Positions 25,578 to 31,601 of a DNA stretch of 43,214 nucleotides are shown here, one piece after another (positions within the stretch are counted from its first letter, which is position 1; each line of letters starts with the position of its first letter). The notes beneath the pieces are model-generated. The model did no database searches and was not told where the DNA came from. It saw only the letters and a program-made list of their open reading frames with translations. The stretch is from Elusimicrobiota bacterium (GTDB lineage Bacteria; Elusimicrobiota; Elusimicrobia; UBA1565), in assembly GCA_016212885.1 (NCBI GenBank), contig JACRDO010000026.1:1-43214 (forward strand), in the 5' to 3' direction. The position numbers and the translations under genes were made by a program.

Positions 25578-25630
25578 GGTATCGGGATTATGCTATAATA
25601 AATTTGTTCAGGCAAAGAGCCTTGGAGTTT

Positions 25631-25727
25631 CGTCCCGAACATCCAAACGACGTAGGTTCGTATCGAACTTTCCAAACTGCGCAGGTTCGATACGTCCCAA
25701 ATCTACAGATTTCGGATGTTTGGGACG
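25631..25727. repeat. Intergenic array of three hairpin repeats, same family as 13013
   Basis: Unit 1 (25631-25660) pairs only CGAAC with GTTCG: its left arm is CGTCCCGAAC and its right arm GTTCGTATCG, so it looks like a fusion of two unit types. Unit 2: GTATCGAAC/GTTCGATAC (25660-25693), 9 bp perfect. Unit 3: CGTCCCAAA/TTTGGGACG (25693-25727), 9 bp perfect. Loops such as TCCAAACGACGTAG and TACAGATTTCGGATG match loops of the first array, read on the opposite strand. It lies between glgX and the SUI1 gene. Confidence 0.85.
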
Positions 25728-25734
25728 GCAGCGG

Positions 25735-25983
25735 CTAGCCTTTGCGCCTCACCTCGTGGCCTTTGGCGCGAAGCTCCGCTTCTATTTTATCCCGATGGTC
25801 GCCCTGCAGCTCGAGCGTGCCTTCGCTGAGGGTCCCGCCGCACGCGAATCTCCTCTTGAACTCCTTCAGGAGGTTCTCCTTGAGGCTCGGATGCATCACC
25901 AGACCTTCGATGCGCGTCACGCCGCTGCCCTTGCCCTGGCGCAGGAAGGAGAGGTAGACGGGATCAGGCTGGGGTCTTGTCAT
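25735..25983 (-). CDS. SUI1/eIF1-family translation factor homologue (YciH-like)
   Basis: 82 aa. The core GVTRIEGLVMHPSLKENLLKEFKRR, FACGGTLSEGTLELQGDHR and AELRAKGHEV matches the SUI1 fold of archaeal and eukaryotic aIF1/eIF1 and bacterial YciH, which influences start-codon choice on the small ribosomal subunit. The CGG and QGD motifs are conserved. Its ATG (25983) overlaps the end of the PH-domain gene by 20 nt, so translation is probably coupled. A factor of this type is of note in a genome rich in apparently leaderless mRNAs. Confidence 0.88.
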   Translation of the reverse strand: MTRPQPDPVYLSFLRQGKGSGVTRIEGLVMHPSLKENLLKEFKRRFACGGTLSEGTLELQGDHRDKIEAELRAKGHEVRRKG

Positions 25984-26443
25984 ACTCGAGTCTCGCGCGG
26001 CGGAGGATTTCCTTGACGGCCATGGGGTCTGATACCCCCGAGAAGACCACCCCGGCTCCTTCCGCGGCCGTCGAAGAGACCCGGATGTCGCCCATCCCGC
26101 TCATGCGCTGCCAGAATGACTGCTCCACTTCCACCCCGCGCACGTGGGGGAAATCCACCTCGCTGAGCGTCCTCGCGAAGAAGCCGTTCTGGACCCTGAC
26201 CCGTTCGCTCGTCACCGCGTAGGCCCGCGCAAGCCGCTTGCAGGCCGCGGCGGCCGCGGCAGCGCAGCCGCAGAAGAGACAGACCGCGGCCACGCTCAGG
26301 CGGTCGTCCGCGAGCAGGCCTCCCGACAGCAGGAACAAAGCCGTGGAGATGAGCAGCTCGAACCACCAGTTCCAGAAGGATGGGCGGCCGCGCCAGAGAA
26401 GGGTCTCCTTTCGCGGCGAAGTCACTTGAGCTTCCTTTCCCAT
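25964..26443 (-). CDS. Bacterial PH-domain membrane protein
   Basis: 159 aa from the ATG at 26443. Two membrane helices (FWNWWFELLISTALFLLSGG; LSVAAVCLFCGCAAAAAAA) precede a bPH_2/YdbT-type domain: YAVTSERVRVQNGFFARTLSEVDFPHVRGVEVEQ, then MGDIRVSST. Such proteins lie in the inner membrane; their roles are mostly unknown. The start is set by the 22-nt overlap with the rhomboid-like gene and the family-like N-terminus. The long frame upstream is the shadow of that gene. Confidence 0.82.
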   Translation of the reverse strand: MGKEAQVTSPRKETLLWRGRPSFWNWWFELLISTALFLLSGGLLADDRLSVAAVCLFCGCAAAAAAACKRLARAYAVTSERVRVQNGFFARTLSEVDFPHVRGVEVEQSFWQRMSGMGDIRVSSTAAEGAGVVFSGVSDPMAVKEILRRARLEYDKTPA

Positions 26444-27060
26444 AGCCGCTTCCGGAGCCTGGCGCGGGCGGAGTCCCAGTGGGAAGAGCCGAAGAACAGG
26501 GCGTAGTTGGCCAGGCTCGCCAGGACCGTGGCCCGGGCGTGGATGTCCCCGGCGAGCAGGATCCAGGCGAGCCAGACCCACACTGCTGCCGCGAGCCACC
26601 AGACCTTGACCGGGATGATGAAGAAGAGCAGGAGCTCGAAATCCGGAAAAAGGGACGCGAAAGCCAAAAACAGCGTCAGGTTCAGCGCCGTGTTCGGAAG
26701 GCCCACGCCCAGGGCCAGCGAAGCGGCCAGAAGGCTCAGCGCGCCCGCGGCGTAGAAGACGTTGAAGCAGAAGTCTCCCCATTCGCGCTCCAGGGCCCCG
26801 GCGTAGAGGTAGAGCAGGTAGAGCCAGAAGATCATCCAGAAGGGCGAGGCCGGAGGGGGGATGAAGAGGAAGGTCGCGGCCCGCCAAATCTGGCCGCGGA
26901 GCAGGAGGGAGGGCTCGAGGGCCAGCAGGGAAGGGAACTCCGGCTTGAGCAGGCTCAAGCCCCAGACAGCTGCGTTCATGGCGACGATGAAGGCCGCCAG
27001 ATTCTCTATCGCGAATCCGCCGAAGCGCCGCTCGAGGCGCGAGATCCAGCCGGGGGTCAT
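26422..27060 (-). CDS. Rhomboid-like membrane protein lacking the catalytic serine
   Basis: 212 aa, about six membrane helices. Length, the first helix (FAIENLAAFIVAMNAAVWGL), GQIWRAATFLFIP and the loop EREWGDFCFNVFYAAGAL resemble the rhomboid fold. The GxSG serine motif is absent (LALGVGLPNTAL in its place) and no matching His is evident, so it is probably a pseudoprotease or a Der1-like protein. The ATG at 27060 is preferred to the TTG two codons earlier. The upstream region has TATAAA for this gene and TACAAT for the divergent oligoribonuclease. First gene of a three-gene overlapping operon. Confidence 0.7.
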   Translation of the reverse strand: MTPGWISRLERRFGGFAIENLAAFIVAMNAAVWGLSLLKPEFPSLLALEPSLLLRGQIWRAATFLFIPPPASPFWMIFWLYLLYLYAGALEREWGDFCFNVFYAAGALSLLAASLALGVGLPNTALNLTLFLAFASLFPDFELLLFFIIPVKVWWLAAAVWVWLAWILLAGDIHARATVLASLANYALFFGSSHWDSARARLRKRLWERKLK

Positions 27061-27096
27061 GGACAAAGCGCCTTCATTTTATACAATTAGCCTCCC

Positions 27097-27645
27097 ATGA
27101 AGGACGAGAGCAACCTCGTTTGGATGGACCTCGAGATGACCGGCTTAGACCCGGAGACGGACCTCATCCTCGAGATCGCCACGGTCATCACGGATTCCCA
27201 GCTCAATATCCTTGCCGAAGGCCCGGTCATCGCCATCCACCAGCCGCCGGAGGCGCTGGAGAACATGCATCCCTGGTGCGTCGAGCACCACGGGGCCTCC
27301 GGCCTGACCCGCCGCGTTGAGCAGTCCTTGACCACGGTGGAGCAAGCCGAGCGCGCCACGCTCGACTTCCTCAAGCAGTGGTGCTCGGAGAAGGCCTCTC
27401 CGCTCTGCGGCAACTCGATCCACCAGGATCGGCGCTTCCTGGCCAAGCACATGCCGAAGCTCAACGCCTACCTGCACTACCGGATCGTGGACGTAAGCTC
27501 CTTCAAGGAGATGATCGAGCGCTGGTATCCCGAAGAGGCGGCCCGTCCCCAGAAACAGCAGTCCCACCTCGCGCTCGACGACATCCGGGAATCCATCGCC
27601 GAGCTCGCGGACTACCGGCGCCGCTACATGCGCCCCGGCTCGTAG
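27097..27645 (+). CDS. orn: Oligoribonuclease
   Basis: 182 aa, the normal Orn length. The DEDDh exonuclease motifs are all present: Asp and Glu in WMDLEMTGLD, Asp in GNSIHQDRRFLAKHMP, and His/Asp in SHLALDDIRES. Orn degrades 2-5 nt RNA fragments and pGpG to mononucleotides in the cytoplasm. The -10-like TACAAT is 9 nt before the ATG. The stop abuts the stop of the next gene on the other strand (TAGCTA). Confidence 0.96.
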   Translation: MKDESNLVWMDLEMTGLDPETDLILEIATVITDSQLNILAEGPVIAIHQPPEALENMHPWCVEHHGASGLTRRVEQSLTTVEQAERATLDFLKQWCSEKASPLCGNSIHQDRRFLAKHMPKLNAYLHYRIVDVSSFKEMIERWYPEEAARPQKQQSHLALDDIRESIAELADYRRRYMRPGS

Positions 27646-27945
27646 CTACTTCTTCCGGATCAGCGCGATCCCCGAGCAGTTGCGGTATTCAGCCACGACC
27701 TCGATGCCGGCGATGATGTCTGAGGGCGCCTTCGGAGGGCAGCCGCGCACCGCCATCGGGGTGTAGTCCCGCGGCGAGGCCTGCCTGGAGGCGCAGTACT
27801 CCTCGACGGTGGCGGAGGTGGTCTTCCCGTAGGGCACATCCGCAGGCGCCGCGGACTTAACCTTCCGCTTGGAGAGGTAGTAGCCTGCGCCCAGCGCGCC
27901 CGAAGCGATGAGCAGGGACAGGAACAAGGAGAATTTCGAGTTCAT
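27646..27945 (-). CDS. Small membrane-anchored or exported hypothetical
   Basis: 99 aa. An N-terminal hydrophobic segment (FLSLLIASGALGAGYYL) is followed by basic residues, which suits an uncleaved anchor. The soluble part has three Cys (EEYCASR, VRGCPPK, YRNCSG). Family unknown. It lies 12 nt downstream of the DUF218 gene and is the last gene of a four-gene minus-strand cluster. Confidence 0.65.
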   Translation of the reverse strand: MNSKFSLFLSLLIASGALGAGYYLSKRKVKSAAPADVPYGKTTSATVEEYCASRQASPRDYTPMAVRGCPPKAPSDIIAGIEVVAEYRNCSGIALIRKK

Positions 27946-27957
27946 TCGGGAGTTCCA

Positions 27958-28629
27958 TCAGGAGACATGCGGGGTATCCTCCAGCGCTTTGATGAAGCGG
28001 CCCCCGAGGAGGTAGTAGGTCATCTTCGCGACCTCCAGGACCGCGCCGCGCGCGAGGTCCTGCCGCGACCACCACCGCCTGGAGAATTCCTCGTAGGGCG
28101 TCGCGCAGACGAGCACCTTCGCCTCGGGCAAGGCGCGCCGGAACACCCACTTGGCCCGGCGCGCGTGCCAGCGCGAGGTGACGACGAGCACCGTCTTGCC
28201 CCTCAGATCGGCCGAACGTTTCAGCGCGAGCGCCTCGTTGGCCGTGCTCATCACCGCGACGCCGTAGAGCCGGATGCTTCCCGCGGGGACCCCCGAGCGC
28301 AGGAGGATGGCCCGGTTGCTGTCCTCCTCCGCGGGGATCGGCACGCCGATGGAGACGGCCTTCAGCTCGGCCGGCGGCCGGTAGGGCCGGGAGAGCCAGA
28401 TCTGCGGCGCCGCTTTGCCGTGGTAGAGGTCCGCGGCGTAGAAGGGCCGGGAGAAGCCGCCGGCGAGGACCACGATCATGTCCGCCTTGCGCGGTTCATC
28501 GGAGAAGTCGATGAACCAGCCGACGCCCCAGGCCGCCGCGGCGACGAGAATCCCGGCGGCGATGGGAAGGAGGGCCGCCCACTTCAGCAAGCGCCGCAGG
28601 GGCCGCGGAGGATTACTTTTCGATCTCAT
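27958..28629 (-). CDS. DUF218 / YdcF-like membrane-anchored protein
   Basis: 223 aa. One N-terminal membrane helix (LLKWAALLPIAAGILVAAAAWGVG) precedes a DUF218 domain: ADMIVVLAGGFSRPFYAADLYH, AEEDSNRAILLRSGVP, NEALALKRSADLRGKTVLVVTSRWHARRA. This fold binds nucleotide-like ligands in YdcF and is linked to envelope polysaccharide work in ElyC/SanA; the exact role here is open. It overlaps the YbjN gene by 17 nt, so translation is probably coupled. Confidence 0.85.
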   Translation of the reverse strand: MRSKSNPPRPLRRLLKWAALLPIAAGILVAAAAWGVGWFIDFSDEPRKADMIVVLAGGFSRPFYAADLYHGKAAPQIWLSRPYRPPAELKAVSIGVPIPAEEDSNRAILLRSGVPAGSIRLYGVAVMSTANEALALKRSADLRGKTVLVVTSRWHARRAKWVFRRALPEAKVLVCATPYEEFSRRWWSRQDLARGAVLEVAKMTYYLLGGRFIKALEDTPHVS

Positions 28630-29080
28630 GGATCGCCCGGGCGGGGTCCGCGTCGCCGTAGACGACCTTGTTGAGGCCGCCTAGATACCGGTCGAGCGTG
28701 GAGAGGTTGTAGCTGACGATCTTGCAGATCATGCCGGGGGTGAGGGTCCCGTCCGCGATGCAGAGGCTGGTCTTGAAGCGGACCTCCCCGTCGCCGTAGT
28801 CCATCTCGAAGTTGCCGATAAGCATCCCGTAGTTGGCGCGGGTGAGGAACTCCGCCGCGGCAGGGCGCCGGCCCTCCGGGACCCGGTTCGGGAGGACCGA
28901 ATGGAACATGAAGATCTCCCTGTCCTCGTCCGTCCTGGCGAAGCATGTCCAGATCCCGGACTTCCCCTGGACGTCCATCCGGAACGCGCTCTCGCCGTCG
29001 ATCGGGACGAACCTCCAGTCCTCGGATTTCAGCCAGAGCTCGACAGCGGAGAGGAGCCTCGGCTTCTCGTGGATGTCCAT
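28613..29080 (-). CDS. YbjN-domain protein
   Basis: 155 aa, cytoplasmic. The fold and motifs (FRMDVQGKSGIWTCFARTDEDREIFMFHSVLP, FLTRANYGMLIGNFEMDYGDGEVRFKTSL) match YbjN, a type III-secretion-chaperone-like alpha/beta domain of uncertain function. It lies 10 nt after the zinc-ribbon gene and overlaps the DUF218 gene. Confidence 0.82.
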   Translation of the reverse strand: MDIHEKPRLLSAVELWLKSEDWRFVPIDGESAFRMDVQGKSGIWTCFARTDEDREIFMFHSVLPNRVPEGRRPAAAEFLTRANYGMLIGNFEMDYGDGEVRFKTSLCIADGTLTPGMICKIVSYNLSTLDRYLGGLNKVVYGDADPARAIHEIEK

Positions 29081-29090
29081 GTCTCCCGGA

Positions 29091-29375
29091 TCAGTTGCCG
29101 TCCGAACGGCGGCCGTGGTCGCCCAGGGTGCACTCGCACCACTCCGGATGGCTCTGCCCTTCGCGCCAGCCGCGCTCCTCGAGGTTGGTCTTCACCCAGC
29201 AGGGATAGCAGAGCATCAGCCGGTTGACCGGCTTGTTCTCCCCGCAGCGCCGGCACAGGCCCCGGGAGGGCGGCTCCTTCTGCGAAAGGCGCTTGAGGTC
29301 CTCCGAGCCTTCCGGAACGTCCTTGTCCAGGGTCTTTCGCTGGAGTTCTTCGATCTGTTTGACGGCGTCAGCCAT
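29091..29375 (-). CDS. Zinc-ribbon protein, unknown
   Basis: 94 aa. A helical N-terminus precedes CRRCGENKPVNRLMLCYPCW, a four-Cys zinc knuckle, and a further CxC plus His near the C-terminus. No known catalytic motif; it may be an adaptor. The ribosome site GGTAGG lies 3 nt before the ATG and TATAAT about 40 nt upstream, so this gene heads the cluster with a normal leader. Confidence 0.75.
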   Translation of the reverse strand: MADAVKQIEELQRKTLDKDVPEGSEDLKRLSQKEPPSRGLCRRCGENKPVNRLMLCYPCWVKTNLEERGWREGQSHPEWCECTLGDHGRRSDGN

Positions 29376-29474
29376 GGCCCTACCTCGATGGATTGCGGTT
29401 TCCGACGGGGATTATATCAAATCAGCCGAGCCCTTGGGTTGAACATCGCGTCCGATATTCGGCATAATGGCCGC

Positions 29475-29960
29475 ATGGCTCGGCGCATCCTCCTGCTCTT
29501 GGCATCGGCCGGGCTCTTCGCCGCGCTCTGCCCTGCGCAGGAGCAGGGCGTCGACTACTTCAGCGTCAAGAAGGCGAAGGTCTTGGTCCGCGAGGAGCCA
29601 GACCCCAAGGCCAAGGTGCTCTGGCCTTTGTGGAGGTTCGCCCCGGTCGAGGCCGTGAGCTACCGGGGCGACTGGGTGCGCGTGCGCGACTTCGAAGGGG
29701 ACGCCGGCTGGGTCAAGAAGTCGGAGCTGACCAGCGACGTTCCAACGGTCCAGGTGAAGGCCAAGGAAGGCCGCATCCGCAAGGGCCCCGGGGAGAAGCA
29801 GAAGATCATCTGGCTGCTGGACCGCGGCTTCGCCCTCAGGGTCTTCGGCGCGAAAGGCGACTGGCTCGACGTGGGGGACCTCGACGCGGTCTCCGGCTGG
29901 ATCCACAGCGACGAGGTCTGGGGCTTCCCGCCGCCCAAGAACCCTTCCTCCGAGCAGTGA
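29475..29960 (+). CDS. Exported protein with two bacterial SH3 domains
   Basis: 161 aa from the ATG at 29475: signal peptide ILLLLASAGLFAALCPAQ, then two SH3b repeats (KKAKVLVREEPDPKAKV ... DAGWVKKSEL and RIRKGPGEKQKII ... SGWIHSDEVWG). Such repeats often bind cell wall or other proteins. Promoter: TTGAAC, an 18-nt spacer and CATAAT, 6 nt before the ATG (leaderless layout). The longer open frame upstream is antisense to the zinc-ribbon gene. Its TGA overlaps the GTG of trmL (GTGA). Confidence 0.82.
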   Translation: MARRILLLLASAGLFAALCPAQEQGVDYFSVKKAKVLVREEPDPKAKVLWPLWRFAPVEAVSYRGDWVRVRDFEGDAGWVKKSELTSDVPTVQVKAKEGRIRKGPGEKQKIIWLLDRGFALRVFGAKGDWLDVGDLDAVSGWIHSDEVWGFPPPKNPSSEQ

Positions 29961-30415
29961 ACGTCGTCCTCCTCGAGCCCGAGATCCATTTCAACACCGG
30001 CAACATCGGCCGCACCTGCGTCGGGACCGGGACAGCCCTGCACCTGGTGGGCAGGCTCGGCTTCCGCTTAGACGACAAGGAGATCCGCCGCTCAGGGCTC
30101 GACTACTGGGTGAAGCTCGACCTGCGCCTGCACGCGGACTTCTCGGCGTTCATGGGCTCGATAAAGAAGGACGCGGCGCTTTTCTTCTTCTCGGCCGAGG
30201 CGGTGAGGAGCTTCTGGGAAGGTCGTTACCCTTCGGACGCGTACCTGATCTTCGGCAAGGAGTCCACGGGCCTGCCGCAGGAGGTGCGGGAGCGGTACGC
30301 GCAGCGGCTCTACCGCATCCCGTTCTTCAATGACATCCGGTCCTACAATCTATCCACTACCGCCGGGGTCGTGCTCTTCGAGGCGCTCAGGCAGAACGGC
30401 TGGAAGCCCAGTTGA
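29957..30415 (+). CDS. trmL: tRNA (cytidine/uridine-34-2'-O)-methyltransferase TrmL
   Basis: 152 aa from GTG 29957. It has the SPOUT knot motifs: NVVLLEPEIHFNTGNIGRTCVGTGT at the N-terminus, LIFGKESTGLP, and SYNLSTTAGVVLFEALRQ. These match TrmL (YibK), which methylates the wobble 2'-OH of tRNA-Leu isoacceptors. The size is normal. It overlaps the SH3 gene by 4 nt (GTGA), so its translation depends on the upstream gene; the larger frame starting at 29630 is not supported. Confidence 0.93.
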   Translation: MNVVLLEPEIHFNTGNIGRTCVGTGTALHLVGRLGFRLDDKEIRRSGLDYWVKLDLRLHADFSAFMGSIKKDAALFFFSAEAVRSFWEGRYPSDAYLIFGKESTGLPQEVRERYAQRLYRIPFFNDIRSYNLSTTAGVVLFEALRQNGWKPS

Positions 30416-30430
30416 TCCAGGTTTCATAAG

Positions 30431-30459
30431 GGAACTTTTTTGACGGCCGCTCGTATTAC
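30431..30459 (+). promoter_or_regulatory. ECF-sigma-type promoter, site 1
   Basis: GGAAC, a 16-nt spacer starting with six T, then CGTATTAC. This is the -35/-10 layout of extracytoplasmic-function sigma promoters. It stands upstream of the coiled-coil gene at 30504. Site 2 at 33965 is nearly identical, including 12 of 16 spacer bases. A TATAAT (30488-30493) just downstream could give a second start. Confidence 0.6.
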
Positions 30460-30503
30460 CTATTGGGGAGAGTTGTGGAGCGAATGGTATAATGGAGGCC
30501 GAC

Positions 30504-30818
30504 ATGCCGGAGAAGAATGGGAACCTGCCTGCAACCAAGTCCGATCTGGAAGCGACCCGGTCTGAGCTTAACACGAAAATAGACCGGCTTGCGGTCGAAT
30601 TGATCAAGACCAACGCCCGCATCGACAAGACTACCGAGGCGATCCGTTCGGACCTCCGGGCCTTCCGTAACGAGCTTCTCACCGCCTACGAGGCGTCGGT
30701 GGTCAAGGGGAAGAGGTACGGCGAGAAGACTCTGACCCACGGCGCGATCCTGCTGGACCACGAAGACAAGCTCAAAGACCACGGCAAGCGGCTGAGCGCG
30801 CTGGAAGGCAGGCGGTAA
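30504..30818 (+). CDS. Small coiled-coil protein
   Basis: 104 aa, no signal peptide. Residues about 10-60 form a heptad coiled coil (SDLEATRSELNTKIDRLAVEL), with a second helical stretch to the end (HEDKLKDHGKRLSALEGRR). I do not know the family. The ATG at 30504 has GGAGG 5 nt upstream; the earlier ATG at 30492 lies inside TATAAT. The gene sits exactly where the reverse transcriptase of the DGR should be, on the opposite strand. Lower GC than its neighbours, with its own ECF-like promoter, points to separate arrival. Confidence 0.65.
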   Translation: MPEKNGNLPATKSDLEATRSELNTKIDRLAVELIKTNARIDKTTEAIRSDLRAFRNELLTAYEASVVKGKRYGEKTLTHGAILLDHEDKLKDHGKRLSALEGRR

Positions 30819-30821
30819 GCG

Positions 30822-30872
30822 CGTCTCATAGGATGGCCTCTGCTCGTAGAGCCTGTTGTAGGTGATGGCCAT
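30822..30872 (-). pseudogene. Probable 5' remnant of DGR reverse transcriptase
   Basis: About 17 codons from ATG 30872 read MAITYNRLYEQRPSYET. DGR reverse transcriptases typically begin with a motif like YxNLYEQI-xSFENL, so the YNRLYEQ and SYE pieces fit in both order and spacing. The stub is in the correct place and strand, directly after the TR and spacer. It ends within a few bases of the stop codon of the coiled-coil gene (30818). No other RT motif (such as the YxDD box) is found in the window. The short match keeps confidence moderate. Confidence 0.45.
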
Positions 30873-31053
30873 TTCCGAAAACGATGCCCGGCCGCGAGTT
30901 TCGCCTTTGCGGCTACTTCCCGCGGCCGGGCGGTTTTGTATTCGGCCCGCGCGCGGACATCGCGCGCGAACGCAGGAGACGGGCTCTGTGGTGCTCTTTC
31001 CGCGGTCCGCGGGTCCGTGGACCCGCGGCATCAGGGTACGGCATGAGCATCAT
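30873..31053 (-). other. DGR spacer between template repeat and RT position
   Basis: Non-coding. It holds three strong inverted repeats: 31007-31028 (CCGCGGGTCC-GT-GGACCCGCGG, 10 bp), 30948-30968 (CGCGCGCG-GACAT-CGCGCGCG) and 30886-30931 (11 bp, 24-nt loop). In the studied Bordetella phage DGR, a structured RNA spacer 3' of the TR is needed to prime cDNA synthesis, so these stems may be its counterpart. With TR it makes a gene-free stretch of about 350 nt (30819-31171). Confidence 0.6.
30886..30938 (+). terminator. Terminator candidate for the coiled-coil gene
   Basis: GCCCGGCCGCG (30886-30896) pairs with CGCGGCCGGGC (30921-30931), a perfect 11-bp stem with a 24-nt loop, then GGTTTTG. The GGTTTT tail resembles the terminators at 7231 and 17374. 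The large loop makes it less certain; the stem may equally belong to the DGR spacer RNA on the other strand. Confidence 0.45.
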
Positions 31054-31169
31054 TGCGCGCGCAACGGAACCCGTTGTCGTTGTTCCTGTCGCCCGGCTCG
31101 TTCCTGTTGCGGTTGGCCGCGCGGAGGTTGTCGGGATTGTTGTTCCACGAACCGCCCCGCAAAGAACGG
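31054..31169 (-). repeat. DGR template repeat (TR)
   Basis: 116 bp, nearly identical to the variable repeat at 31613-31728. Read in the target frame it encodes an Asn-rich version of the FGE C-terminus ([15 protein letters not shown], then NDNGFRCAR). Hand alignment gives 19 differences, every one at an adenine of this strand (27 adenines in all), and none at the other 89 positions. The repeat starts 2 nt after the avd stop codon. This is the template from which mutated cDNA would be copied. Confidence 0.95.
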
Positions 31170-31171
31170 CC

Positions 31172-31528
31172 TTATCCGCCCGCCCCCTTTGGGCGCTGCT
31201 GCTTCATCCATGCGCCCAACATCTTGCCGATCCCATCCAGCTCCCTCGCGCCGTATTCGTATGAGCCGAGATTGACGAAGCGCATGTCCTTGGAGAGCCT
31301 CAGCAGGATGCGAAGCTCCTCCAATGCCATGTCCGCCTGGGCAAGCGCGGGAAGCTTCTCCTGGCCGCGGTTGCCCCTGAGCACCGCGCCCATGAAATCC
31401 AACAGCCGGTTCTCGATGCGCGAGGCTACGGAGAATCTGGCCGATTTTGGATATTTTGCCGTGTGGTTCATCATCCACAGCGTGAAGTCGTAGGCCTTCG
31501 TGAATACCTTGAGCCGGTCCGCGTTCAT
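31172..31528 (-). CDS. avd: DGR accessory protein Avd (four-helix bundle)
   Basis: 118 aa. All-helical and basic, with the Avd/S23-like pattern: KAYDFTLWMMNHTAKYPKSARFSVASRIENRLLDFM, then ADMALEELRILLRLSKDMRFV and YEYGARELDGIGKMLGAWMK. Avd forms a pentameric barrel that binds the reverse transcriptase and template RNA and is needed for mutagenic homing in studied DGRs. The gene lies between the target and the TR, the classic order. No clear ribosome site precedes the ATG at 31528; TAAAAA lies 8 nt upstream. It is intact, with no frameshift. Confidence 0.9.
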   Translation of the reverse strand: MNADRLKVFTKAYDFTLWMMNHTAKYPKSARFSVASRIENRLLDFMGAVLRGNRGQEKLPALAQADMALEELRILLRLSKDMRFVNLGSYEYGARELDGIGKMLGAWMKQQRPKGAGG

Positions 31529-31565
31529 GTTCAGGCTTTTTACGCCCGTTCAACCCCACCCCTAT

Positions 31566-31584
31566 CCCCTCCCGCGGGGAGGGG
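31566..31584. promoter_or_regulatory. Hairpin/cruciform element downstream of VR
   Basis: CCCCTCCC-GCG-GGGAGGGG, a perfect 8-bp stem with a 3-nt loop, 28 nt past the VR end. DGR targets often carry a DNA hairpin just downstream of the VR that marks the site for mutagenic homing. It could also slow transcription, but no T-run follows on the coding strand. Confidence 0.55.
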
Positions 31585-31601
31585 GACAGATTACAGATTT
31601 A

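Noticed and set aside
25631..25727. Hairpin array as a CRISPR array
   Set aside because: Units are imperfect palindromes with no constant repeat and unique spacer pattern; stems vary and loops are conserved. No cas genes are near.
26422..27060. Active rhomboid protease
   Set aside because: No GxSG serine and no partner histidine could be found, so only a rhomboid-like fold is claimed.
29630..29956. Longer start for trmL inside the SH3 gene
   Set aside because: The extra residues are a frame-shifted reading of the SH3 gene; the GTG in the GTGA overlap gives a normal TrmL length.
30456..31031. 191-aa open frame on the minus strand through the DGR spacer
   Set aside because: Most of it is antisense to the coiled-coil gene and the hairpin-rich spacer. 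Only the short piece from 30872 resembles an RT start, so it is annotated as a stub and not a gene.
31044..31171. TR region as a decayed fragment of a second FGE gene
   Set aside because: Random decay would place changes at all bases. All differences from the target lie at adenines, so it is a DGR template and not a pseudogene.
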